A DNA stretch of 17,417 nt from Discostella pseudostelligera. Lineage: Eukaryota; Bacillariophyta; Thalassiosirophyceae; Thalassiosirales; Thalassiosiraceae. The notes beneath the pieces were generated by a model, which was given only the letters and a program-made list of their open reading frames with translations, made no database searches and was not told the origin of the DNA. The DNA lies in contig JALLBK010001000.1 of assembly GCA_036940085.1 (NCBI GenBank), positions 1 to 17,417 of the forward strand, read 5' to 3'. Shown one piece after another: positions 9,420 to 17,300 of this stretch. Numbering within the stretch: position 1 is the first letter of the stretch; each line of letters starts with the position of its first letter. Both the position numbers and the translations under genes were made by a program.

Positions 9420-11118
9420 TTATTTGCTTTGGCGAAAAGTCACGTCCCTCCTGTTTACTGCTCTTGCAATCGCCTCCAATACCTTTTGCCTCGCTGCGTA
9501 ATATTTTTCACCGATTGGAGGATTTCTCAAACGACAATCAACCAAGACCTCGACATGCTTTTCGCCAAAATCAACCCATTTCACGAGGAACTCTCGAGAC
9601 CCATCGGTTATCACCTCCGGACAAGTCGCGGCGATTTCATTTCTAATTTCATCCACCAAGCTTGGAATTCTTTCGACGTCTTCATATTTGAAGTATAGCT
9701 GTTGTTTCACTTGGCTGAACTTCATCCTAGAACGATTGCTTATTCTTATATTGGAAAGCTGAGAGTTTGGGATCTTGGTGACGAGCTCATCAGAACCTGC
9801 GAAATTGCGGAACGAATGTCAATGCACAAGAATATTGTAGGGTGTCGGACAAATCTCAAGATACCATACCTAGAATTTCGGTGGTCAGCCAGCCGATGTT
9901 GATAACAGTACCAGATGTTCCTATGGACAATAAGATAAACAACATGAGTAACCAAGGGCCGAAGAAGTAGTGGTGAATAGCAAATCGAACATAAACGTTA
10001 AGCTCACCATCTCCGAGCAATATCTGGTCGCCAACCTCAAATGAATCCGAGGCCGAGAGAGCAAGCCCATTCAGCGCTCTCTTTGCCAAATCTTGGCAAG
10101 CAAGAGTTAAAGTTAATGTTCCAAAACCACCCAATGCAAATATAGACGACAATCCATGCCCCTTGATTTTGAGTATATCCGTCCAGACCAGAGCCAAAAT
10201 TCCAAATCCAAAGAAGTCACTCGTCTTATCAAAGACTTCGAGAATGCCTTTTCTTCCATTCAATTGCTTTGGTGTGAAATTGNAAGAAGTCACTCGTCTT
10301 ATCAAAGACTTCGAGAATGCCTTTTCTTCCATTCAATTGCTTTGGTGTGAAATTGACAAGATTCGCGAAGAAGCGTCGTTTGTACATTCGTGTTCTTAAG
10401 CCGGCCCATGTGGCGAATATCAACTTGGCAAGCAGTGAGCTGAAATCTACTTTCTTCCCTTTAATACCTGTCACTTCCAAAGCCACCTCGACTGTATCCA
10501 GAACATAACATACCGCCGCAAGTCGAGCAGCCTCACTGACTGTTTCGACAATCTGAAAGGTAATCGAATCTGCATACGCTTTATCCTTTTTCCTGAGGCG
10601 GTACAAGAGATTATCGCTGGAGAGAACAATGATTATTTGTTGAGAAATAGCACGGCAATATTCAATAATTTGCATCATGTGATCAGAGATCGATGGTGGC
10701 GGGTTATGACTCACTACATGAATTTGCCAATTTTCTTGAGAAAGACTGATAAAATGAATACAGCCACAAGATCGCAGGTGTGTGTTTCCGAGCGCATAAT
10801 GGACAATATTTGTTGTCGCTGTTGTTTCGTAATGAGAAGTTTCTTCCATGGAATGCGTCCCGCCACAGCCAAATTCCGTACGGAATCAATCACTACGGCA
10901 TCGACTCCTGATACGTGCAATGTTGTTTTTGTTGGTGTTGTTGCCGCCCCGCCCCTACCACTACGACGGTACCGGTAGCCGTCGCCGACGACGACATGCC
11001 GACATGGTATTTTCGACGAGATGGCAACATCGCGGCGGGGCAGCACAAATGCCCACCCTGTCACGAGATTGTGCAGGATGAGAATTACAGTGAGTGAGAA
11101 CCAATTCCATAATATCAT
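9420..11118 (-). CDS. MscS-family mechanosensitive channel, probably plastid-targeted; interrupted by an assembly artefact
   Basis: Small-conductance mechanosensitive channel of the bacterial MscS / plant MSL type, which releases osmolytes under membrane tension. Exons are 11118-10715, 10616-10008, 9920-9870 and 9796-9420; introns of 98, 87 and 73 bp have GT-AG ends. Within exon 2, N10283 joins two identical 72-bp copies; removing one copy and the N restores one frame and gives 455 aa. Residues 1-23 are a hydrophobic signal peptide ending TGWA, followed by Phe24 (FVLPRR) and a basic Ser-containing stretch, like the ASAFAP bipartite plastid signal of diatoms. Membrane segments follow, then the Gly/Ala-rich pore helix (GGFGTLTLTLACQDLAKR), the beta domain (EVGDQILLGDGTSGTV, IPNSQLSN) and the alpha/beta C-terminal domain (YFKYEDVERIP, RNPPIGEKYYAAR). 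Plant MSL2/3 and Chlamydomonas MSC1 are plastid homologues. The first ATG at 11118 gives the signal peptide and is preferred. Confidence 0.88.
9921..10007 (-). other. 87-bp intron of the channel gene with an open frame
   Basis: GTGAGC at 10007 and CATAG ending at 9921 bound 87 bases that keep the reading frame and contain no stop. Splicing gives GDQILLGDGTSGTVINIG, which matches the MscS beta domain; retention would add 29 residues, including the hydrophobic FFGPWLLMLFILLSIG, in the middle of that soluble domain. I treat it as an intron because of the clean family match after removal. Confidence 0.8.
10211..10355. other. Unmerged contig overlap: 72-bp exact duplication around a single N
   Basis: Bases 10211-10282 and 10284-10355 are identical, with one N at 10283 between them. 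The 73 extra bases are not a multiple of three and shift the frame of the channel gene; removing them restores a continuous protein across the junction (SDF followed by FGFGILALVW). This is the signature of two contigs placed side by side without merging their overlap, rather than a biological tandem repeat. Confidence 0.92.
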
Positions 11119-11822
11119 GGTAGAGACCTTCTTGGTTCTACGTTATGACGCCACGTAGTAGTGTGTGTAGTCGCCATCGTCGTCGTCGTCGTCGCTTTAT
11201 CTTTCCCGCCAAAATTTATCCACCACATTCTTCCCGCAAAAATTGCACACTTCCCGCCACATTTTTCTTCCCGCCACAACAACCTTTCTTCCCGCCAAAA
11301 TCCAGCCCCCTATTGCCTGCAACCTAAAATATGATACATGCATGCAACATTCCATGCACATAACAATAACAAGCAACCATAATCATTGACAACATTGTTG
11401 GCTGGGTTGTGATGGCGGGTTCGACGGTGGTGGCATGTTGATAATGAAGATTGGACTCGCCGTCAAAATCGAAGGTTGGCATTCTTTGTTTGGGCTGAAT
11501 CGCGTGTCGACGGATGCTAGAGATAGAGGTATCTAGGTATGTGTCGATGGCTCGGCGTCGACGATTTGGCCGGCTTGGGTGCTGGCCCTGCTGAGGCTGG
11601 GGCGGCGGAGGCGGCAAGATAGAAGCAGCACCGCAGCATGCCGGCTTGCATGCATGCTCGCGACATTCAAGAGAGAGGGCTGCGATACTATGATCTTGGT
11701 GTTGGTGCGCGCGCACTTGCCTCGCTGGTACTTCCCAAACATGTGTATCCAATTGCATTCAATCGGTGCATCATCCACATAGATCAAAACCCTTGAGAAA
11801 GATCGGAAGAGAGGAGGGCGCA
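11119..11822. promoter_or_regulatory. Shared upstream region of the divergent channel and helicase-associated-domain genes
   Basis: These 704 bases separate the two start codons. Near the channel gene are TGACGCCACGT at 11146-11156 (a bZIP-like core 28 bases from its ATG), a TCG-type run (11178-11195) and five CCCGC elements (11202-11300). The stretch 11301-11822 has no recognisable promoter element; it is probably 5' UTR or promoter of the plus-strand gene. A minus-strand open frame at 11324-11758 resembles no family I know and looks accidental. Confidence 0.55.
11202..11300. promoter_or_regulatory. Cluster of five E2F-like CCCGCC elements
   Basis: TTTCCCGCCAAAA starts at 11202, TTCCCGCAAAA at 11231 (one C short), TTCCCGCC at 11251 and 11268, and TTCCCGCCAAAA at 11289. 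All have the same orientation and are spaced about 17-29 bases apart. They lie 84-182 bases upstream of the channel ATG and about 520-620 bases upstream of the plus-strand gene's ATG, so they more likely serve the channel gene or both. Confidence 0.7.
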
Positions 11823-13531
11823 ATGCCTGTGATAATTTTTCAATCCTTGTCCAAATCTCTCCTCCGCCTCCTCCCCCGTGAAATAATGCAACAATCAGCT
11901 ACGATACATGAAACTAATCGAAAACAATGGGGGCAACGAGCTACCATGGAGCCCATCGTGTCGACTGAACAAACAATGAACGACGATAGTGACGATGACA
12001 ATGTCAAGATGCCTGCTTTAAATATGCAGGCATCATCTGGCACAAAAGCATCCGCATCCATTACCAACATAAAGAGCGATCAGAACAACACCAACATGCT
12101 ACTCCAATCCGAAGAATCAATGTACGAGATGATGGACGACGGAAATGAACAATTGCCACCGGATCATTATCTTTTGCACAACGATTGGTCTCCACCCGAA
12201 ATGTCCATCGATGATTTTTCACCAATGCCTCCCCTTCCACCGAATGATTTTCTACCGATGTCACCCCTTCCACCGATGCAAATGCCGCCACTTCTAGTGC
12301 AATCCACCACTGAAACGACGCCACCAATTCCTCAAACCTTCTCTAATTTATCCTTCGAAGGCGAGTCGACGAAACTGAATACGTACAGTCCGTCGCTTGA
12401 TGAATTTCTTCCCGCCGATAATAATATGCACCACTTCGATCATTCTACTGTTGGAGATGTGCAATCGGATCGGAACGTACCTTCACTGGGAATCTCGCAT
12501 CCATCCTCCGTTTGCTTACCGAGCCTGGATGAGCATCACGAGTACTTTCCTTCTACCTTCGGGAACAATGAACCATCCACGCAGTATTTTTCTGGAAGCA
12601 ATGCAATGCAAGAAGCCATCTATTCTACTCCCACAACGACGTACGCCAGTCTTCAGAACACCACCGATGCAAATCTGTTTGAAAATGCCTTTTCACTGAC
12701 GGAGGCGGAAATGGCGGATGATATTGCCCCTGGAGTCTATGCAACTACTACTGCTCCACTCCTATCACCATCCGTCGAAGAGGATGATCGGTGGTCTCAA
12801 AAATTTAAGGACCTTCAGGAGTACAAGGCAAAGCACGGGAACTGCGATGTGAAGCAGACGGAAGGAAAACTTGGATATTGGGTGAACAAGGTAAGCGCGC
12901 GTGTACTAGAATGGTGTGTCTCCCCTGTACTTACGGAACCCTCCGGTCTCTGATTCTTTTTCTTCTCGCAATTTATCTCGTTGCCCACTGCACTATTGCA
13001 CAGCAACGCAATGAGAAGAAGTTACTCGATGATGGCAAAGTATCTCACATGACTCCGGAGAGGGTGCGGTTGTTGACTAAAATCGGTTTCAAGTGGCCGG
13101 AGCCGAGAGTCCAGATATGGGATAAACACTTTAATGAGCTTGTTGAGTACAAGAGAACGGTACGAACTGCATTCATCGATAGTGCCTTATTCTTCGACTC
13201 GACAGTAATCCATCATCGCGGAAATATACTCATTCTCATTCTTCTGCATTTTGTGCTCCTTCACTACAGACGGGACATTGCAATTTCCCCACCAAGCCGA
13301 AAGAGGAGGAATATAAGAGTACGTTCCTGTGATGCGATACTTCATGAACTCCTAGTTGATAGATGCTGCCGCTCATTCCTTCGTATTCGCTACTTCGCAC
13401 TTTTTCGTATAGAGCTCGGGCGATGGGTCACAGGTCAGAGGAACCGGAAAAAGAAGGGAAAGATATCCAGGGAGCACGAGGCGAAATTGAACAGCATTGG
13501 CTTTGTTTGGAATCTGAAAGATATTATGTAG
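11823..13531 (+). CDS. Helicase-associated-domain protein with two HA domains, four exons
   Basis: Precise function unknown. Exons are 11823-12890, 13004-13159, 13270-13318 and 13413-13531; introns of 113, 110 and 94 bp begin GTAAGC, GTACGA and GTACGT and end CAG, CAG and TAG. The product is 463 aa. Residues 1-320 are low-complexity and acidic, rich in Pro, Ser and Met, with a repeated PMPPLPP / PMSPLPP motif; this resembles an activation or interaction region rather than an enzyme. Two HA domains follow: about 322-390 (WSQKFKDLQEYKAKHGNCDV, LGYWVNKQRNEKK, IGFKW) and about 392-460 (WDKHFNELVEYKRTTGHCNF, LGRWVTGQR, IGFVW). HA domains are short helical modules found C-terminal to some bacterial helicases and often in tandem without a helicase in diatoms; nucleic-acid binding is suspected. 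No helicase motifs are present. The first in-frame ATG is at 11823; 11886 is an alternative. The splice choices rest on rebuilding both domains. Confidence 0.85.
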
Positions 13532-13581
13532 TTCGATGGTATATACAGTTAGATTCACTACCGGACATTGATTTATCCGCC

Positions 13582-13752
13582 TCGCATTAGATACTGGTAC
13601 TTGGTGTTTTGTAAATACGCCTAGTTTCAGAATCAGGATGAGCGGTAACATGTCGATGTTATACAATTGTTTAATTAGCATCGCATCAAATACTGGTGCT
13701 TGGTGTTTTGTAAATACGCCTAGTTTCAGAATAAGGATGAGCGGTAACATGT
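13582..13752 (+). repeat. Two direct repeats of 72 bp, 99-bp period
   Basis: Copies at 13582-13653 and 13681-13752 differ at four of 72 positions, with 27 unrelated bases between them. They lie in the 333-base convergent spacer between the stop codons of the HA-domain gene (13531) and the TyrRS gene (13865), so they fall in 3' UTR or intergenic DNA. The flanks show no target-site duplication or terminal inverted repeat, so this looks like a local duplication. Apart from these copies I see nothing in 13532-13864. Confidence 0.9.
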
Positions 13753-13864
13753 AAATAGAGAAGCTGTTATTGATTAGCCACTATCGTATTAATTATTTGG
13801 CAATGTATCGACTTGAGGAGTGTAATTCGAGTATTTCAATCTCCGAGCCGTCGATCACTGCAGT

Positions 13865-16441
13865 TTATTTCTTCTTCTGTTTCGCCATCTTCTTCTCGAA
13901 CGCCTTCAAAGCCTTGACACCGTTAGCTGCCTTGTCATCTCCCTTAATTTCAGCACTTATTTGCGTCATTACCTCCACCATCATGCCCGATATAGCAGTC
14001 TTTAAGTCTCCTGGATGGAGAGCGCCAGATTCAAAGTCTTTGAGAAGTGCCGACTTATCCGTGTACGTGACATTCCCTCCATTGTCGGGGGATCGGGAAA
14101 TGACGACTTCCTTCGCGTTACCACCACCGTTCAACCCGCCAAAGTATGCCAGGAGTTCAATCGGCGGACAAAAATCGACATTGCCCGGCTCACAGAATGC
14201 TTTCTTCATCTTGCTCTTAGCATTGACCTTGGGATCATCCGCAATAAAGTATTCATCAAACTCGGTACGGAGTGCAGCCGATGCACGTGGAGGTTGGAGT
14301 GAAAGCTTTGGCCCTGAAGCATCAAGGTGAGTGATTCGAGGCAAAGGTAAGATGGATACCACTCCAGGATGGGACAACTTGGCTCCATAGAATTGCTGGA
14401 TGAGATGAGCCTCCACGGACTGCGCTCCCGCCGCCGACGCATCGTCTTCCAAATTAAGATTCTTCATTCCACCAGTTGCATCAACCACATACTCCCCTCC
14501 AATGGCTGCTTCCACCGCCGCTGCATCGAACAAGGAGATGCTGCTAGGATTGATGGCCAATACATCCGCAATCATCATCAATCGACCAATGACTCTCCCC
14601 ACACCTTCCGAATCCTTCATTCCTCCACCAAGTCCAATGCCAGATCCCATAACTTCATCCAATGGAAAGTGTCGTCCGGCATTAATAACCGAGATCCAAT
14701 AGTTGGATGGATCAAGTAGGATAGCCTCAGATTGTGTCACGACAGTGACATTCTGCATGACATCTCCATCATCGCTACCGCAGTGATATTTGTCGAGGGC
14801 ACGCACTGCGGATAACAGCAAAGAGTAGTAAGCGGCAATCAACTTGGGATCAGCATCCAGTGCATTGTTCACGCGGGCAGTCCAATCCAACAGCATGAGC
14901 ACCTTCGGAGTGCCTGGATCAGCGGCAGCAGCCTTGAGCATGGTGAGTATATCCGCGGCACTTTGCAATGTTGGATTTGAATTAGGAAGAGGTGCAAATA
15001 CCAAGTGACTTGATGGAGGTACGATGCCCTTTGAGACCAAGTCGAGACGGAATACCTTGGGCACGGTATTATCTCCTTCTTGCGTAGGAGTAGGAGTAGA
15101 TTGTTTCTTAAATTCACGAACCTGTTCCAACAATCCACGTGCCGTATCGTCATTAGTAAAATGATCCCGTACGGGCTGCAACAATTCATTCAATGCAGTG
15201 ATCAATCCATCCTTCAATTGATCTGGTGTGATTTTGCCACTTAGAAAATCTTCCTTGACGGTATTGTAATCATTGTAGGTAGTGGTGGTGGTAGATGATG
15301 ATGTTGTGGTAGAACAGGTGAAGGTGGCACCCGGCGACGATAGGACAATGTGTTGGACATAGTCCAGGATTGGATTTTTAAGATTGTCTTTGGTGAGATG
15401 CATGGATTCTTTACCAGCATCGACATCTGCATCATCATTGACCGTCCCGCTAGTACTCGTCGACTGTGATGGTTGAGTTGTTGTTGGTAGTGATAATTGT
15501 TCCTTCTCCTGCGTAGGACAATACGCCTTACGAATCTTCCGTTCCACATCCTCAACCGTATCTTCCATAAAAATGGCACTATCGGGATCACTCTTGCTCA
15601 TTTTTTCCTGTCCTTCTTTTAATCCGTAGAGCATGTGATGACTGAGTATTACTGGTTTGTATCGTCGTTTGGCAGCATCGCAGTATTCCCGCGCGAGCAT
15701 GTTCACCTTGCGTTGATCGACGCCGAGTTGGCAAATGTCCGCCTCAAGGAAGAAAACGTCGGTGCATTGCATAAGGGGGTACAATACCTGTGCCGCAGTC
15801 AAGCTACCTTCGAGACGACCCATGATTTGACAGCATTTTTTGATCCGTGTGACATTGAATCGTCGGGCGACATCGAGCATAATAGGCCAGTAAATGTGTG
15901 CCCGTTGGGTGATTTCCTCCGATGCCCATCGAAATTCTACATTTTGTAAATCCATCCCGGCCGCTTTCCATACCTCGATAAGATATTTACCAACAATGAC
16001 AATTTTTTGGAGATCGCCACCCATTTTGTCATTCATTAATGCAAACCAATCAGCAACCCAAAAGCAGAATGTGGAATGAGTGCCGGGAGAAGTGCATTTG
16101 TTCACATTGACTGATTTGAGTAGGCCTTGGGCAATGTGCATACGGCCAGAGGGTTCGAAGCCATCGTAGAGTCGAATGCGCGGTGCAATATCAATGGCGG
16201 TGACAGCGTTGGCGTCGGCAGCATCGGCAGTTGTAGGTGTAGGTGGCTGCTGGTAGCGCTCCGTGCCGCGTCCCTTGGATAAAATCAACGCCTGCAGCTC
16301 CTTCTCGGAAATGCATTCTTCGCCGACGGAGAGAATGCGTCGAAAGTCCAACTCGAGTTCATCGTTCCATGAGCAGATAGTGGTGGATATTGCTGCGGCA
16401 TCGGCTGTGGATGGCGTAGGGGCGTCGGCTTTGGCCGTCAT
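13865..16441 (-). CDS. Tyrosyl-tRNA synthetase, cytosolic type, double-length (active half plus degenerate half)
   Basis: Class I enzyme that charges tRNA(Tyr) for cytosolic translation. The single exon codes for 858 aa. The N-terminal half (about 25-445) is a complete eukaryotic/archaeal-type TyrRS: YDGFEPSGRMHIAQ carries the HIGH signature as HIAQ at 102-105, then VADWFALMNDK, CTDVFFLEADICQLGVDQRKV and KMSKS at 280-284, then a C-terminal helical domain (KEDFLSGKITPDQLKDGL). A Thr/Pro linker leads to a second half (about 462-858) with the same order in decayed form: LLDWTARVNNALDADPKL, KLSLQ at 712-716 where KMSKS would be, YFIADDPKVNAKSKMKKAF and LLKDFESGALHPGDLKTAI. No HIGH motif remains there. 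The Lys-rich tail ends the protein. Kinetoplastid TyrRS has a comparable fused, asymmetric layout; usual TyrRS proteins are about 350-530 aa dimers. The first ATG is at 16441; the open frame upstream starts only from TTG. Confidence 0.93.
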   Translation of the reverse strand: MTAKADAPTPSTADAAAISTTICSWNDELELDFRRILSVGEECISEKELQALILSKGRGTERYQQPPTPTTADAADANAVTAIDIAPRIRLYDGFEPSGRMHIAQGLLKSVNVNKCTSPGTHSTFCFWVADWFALMNDKMGGDLQKIVIVGKYLIEVWKAAGMDLQNVEFRWASEEITQRAHIYWPIMLDVARRFNVTRIKKCCQIMGRLEGSLTAAQVLYPLMQCTDVFFLEADICQLGVDQRKVNMLAREYCDAAKRRYKPVILSHHMLYGLKEGQEKMSKSDPDSAIFMEDTVEDVERKIRKAYCPTQEKEQLSLPTTTQPSQSTSTSGTVNDDADVDAGKESMHLTKDNLKNPILDYVQHIVLSSPGATFTCSTTTSSSTTTTTYNDYNTVKEDFLSGKITPDQLKDGLITALNELLQPVRDHFTNDDTARGLLEQVREFKKQSTPTPTQEGDNTVPKVFRLDLVSKGIVPPSSHLVFAPLPNSNPTLQSAADILTMLKAAAADPGTPKVLMLLDWTARVNNALDADPKLIAAYYSLLLSAVRALDKYHCGSDDGDVMQNVTVVTQSEAILLDPSNYWISVINAGRHFPLDEVMGSGIGLGGGMKDSEGVGRVIGRLMMIADVLAINPSSISLFDAAAVEAAIGGEYVVDATGGMKNLNLEDDASAAGAQSVEAHLIQQFYGAKLSHPGVVSILPLPRITHLDASGPKLSLQPPRASAALRTEFDEYFIADDPKVNAKSKMKKAFCEPGNVDFCPPIELLAYFGGLNGGGNAKEVVISRSPDNGGNVTYTDKSALLKDFESGALHPGDLKTAISGMMVEVMTQISAEIKGDDKAANGVKALKAFEKKMAKQKKK

Positions 16442-16463
16442 GGTGAAGGTAAGCGCAGCGAGG

Positions 16464-16495
16464 TTCCCGCCATTATTTTCCTCTTCCCGCCAAAA
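16464..16495. promoter_or_regulatory. Pair of E2F-like CCCGCC elements before the TyrRS gene
   Basis: TTCCCGCC at 16464-16471 and TTCCCGCCAAAA at 16484-16495 lie 23-54 bases upstream of the TyrRS ATG at 16441. They are the same element found at the two divergent promoters. Being this close to the start codon they lie in the core promoter or 5' UTR. Confidence 0.6.
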
Positions 16496-16670
16496 CAATC
16501 AACAACAAAACAACCTGCCAACGACAAGACAACGAGATCGCGTCGACCATGGCCGCCGCCGCCGCCGCCGCCGCCCCATATGACCACCTTCCAACAACAC
16601 TCCGGCCATGAAAAAATACACCCACAGATTGGTAATTACCACCCAACTTTAGAATAATGCCGCTACATAA

Positions 16671-16874
16671 TATTTTTTCGATGGCTGGTTCTCTGTCGGT
16701 ACTGTTCCTACTCCTACGCTGCTTGCTCTGTCGGCATCACATCATGATGTGTCGGTAGAAGGAGGCTAGAACGGCAGCAGGAATGGCACCTTCTTGGTTG
16801 TTTAACAATCTACAAATAATAATATTTACAGCTACTGATACTTATTATTTTTTCGACGGCTGGTTCTCTGTCGG
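16671..16874 (+). repeat. Two copies of a 29-base direct repeat, 175 bases apart
   Basis: Copies at 16671-16699 and 16846-16874 consist of TATTTTTTCGA, one variable base (T or C), and GGCTGGTTCTCTGTCGG, with a single mismatch. The end of the repeat, CTCTGTCGG, occurs once more at 16726-16734, and TGTCGG also at about 16750. They may be remnants of a longer duplication or repeated protein-binding sites upstream of the TyrRS gene. Confidence 0.8.
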
Positions 16875-16945
16875 GGCGGTCGTTACCGCTTCGAGCTATT
16901 TTCATTTGCGTGCCGATGGCCATGGTCAACATTTTGGGGTTGAAT

Positions 16946-16968
16946 GAGAGAGAGAGAGAGAGAGAGAG
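16946..16968 (+). repeat. Short GA dinucleotide tract
   Basis: A 23-base GA run lies in non-coding DNA. It is the same repeat unit as the much longer tract before the myotubularin gene. Confidence 0.9.
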
Positions 16969-17279
16969 GGAGATTTTCGATGGGGAAATGATGGAAAAGT
17001 GATCGGTATCTAAATGAAACTATTGATATATTATGTGGTGCTGTGTGTCAGTTTTGCGGTCGAAGTCAATGGAGATGCTCAGATGCCGCTGGAATAGTAT
17101 ATTTCTCAGTTGAAATGCTGCATCTCACGCAAGTACCACCTTGCTCAGAATGCTAAACTTAACATGAACTGTTCGTTGATGATTCGTTTTGGATGATGCA
17201 ACAACCAACCCAAGGATGATATTGTATGGATAGAGTGTTATACCTTGTTTGGTCGGTCAGTGGTTGGTTCAATAAAGAA

Positions 17280-17300
17280 CTGTCTCCTGGCTAGAGACAG
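17280..17300. repeat. Hairpin: 7-bp perfect stem, 7-base loop
   Basis: CTGTCTC and GAGACAG pair around CTGGCTA, directly after AATAAA at 17271-17276. The arrangement could be part of an RNA 3' end, but a stem this short can arise by chance. Confidence 0.4.

Noticed and set aside
9416..9698. Plus-strand open frames of 76 and 89 aa
   Set aside because: They are antisense to exon 4 of the channel gene, which matches the MscS C-terminal domain.
10211..10355. True tandem duplication within the channel gene
   Set aside because: The copies are identical, separated by exactly one N, and shift the frame; collapse restores a conserved protein. An assembly overlap is the simpler explanation.
11324..11758. 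Minus-strand 144-aa open frame starting with ATG
   Set aside because: Composition is Pro/Gln/His-rich without any recognisable domain, and it lies in the shared upstream region. A lineage-specific gene cannot be excluded, but I cannot support one.
13770..14330. Plus-strand 186-aa open frame
   Set aside because: Antisense to the C-terminal half of the TyrRS gene; no family resemblance of its own.
16442..16498. Extending the TyrRS protein 19 residues upstream to 16498
   Set aside because: The codon at 16498 is TTG, and the extension would translate the two CCCGCC elements. The first in-frame ATG is at 16441.
16549..16611. Plus-strand 20-codon frame starting ATG followed by eight Ala codons
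   Set aside because: It is a reading of the (GCC)8 repeat that stops soon after, with no convincing splice donor to continue it.
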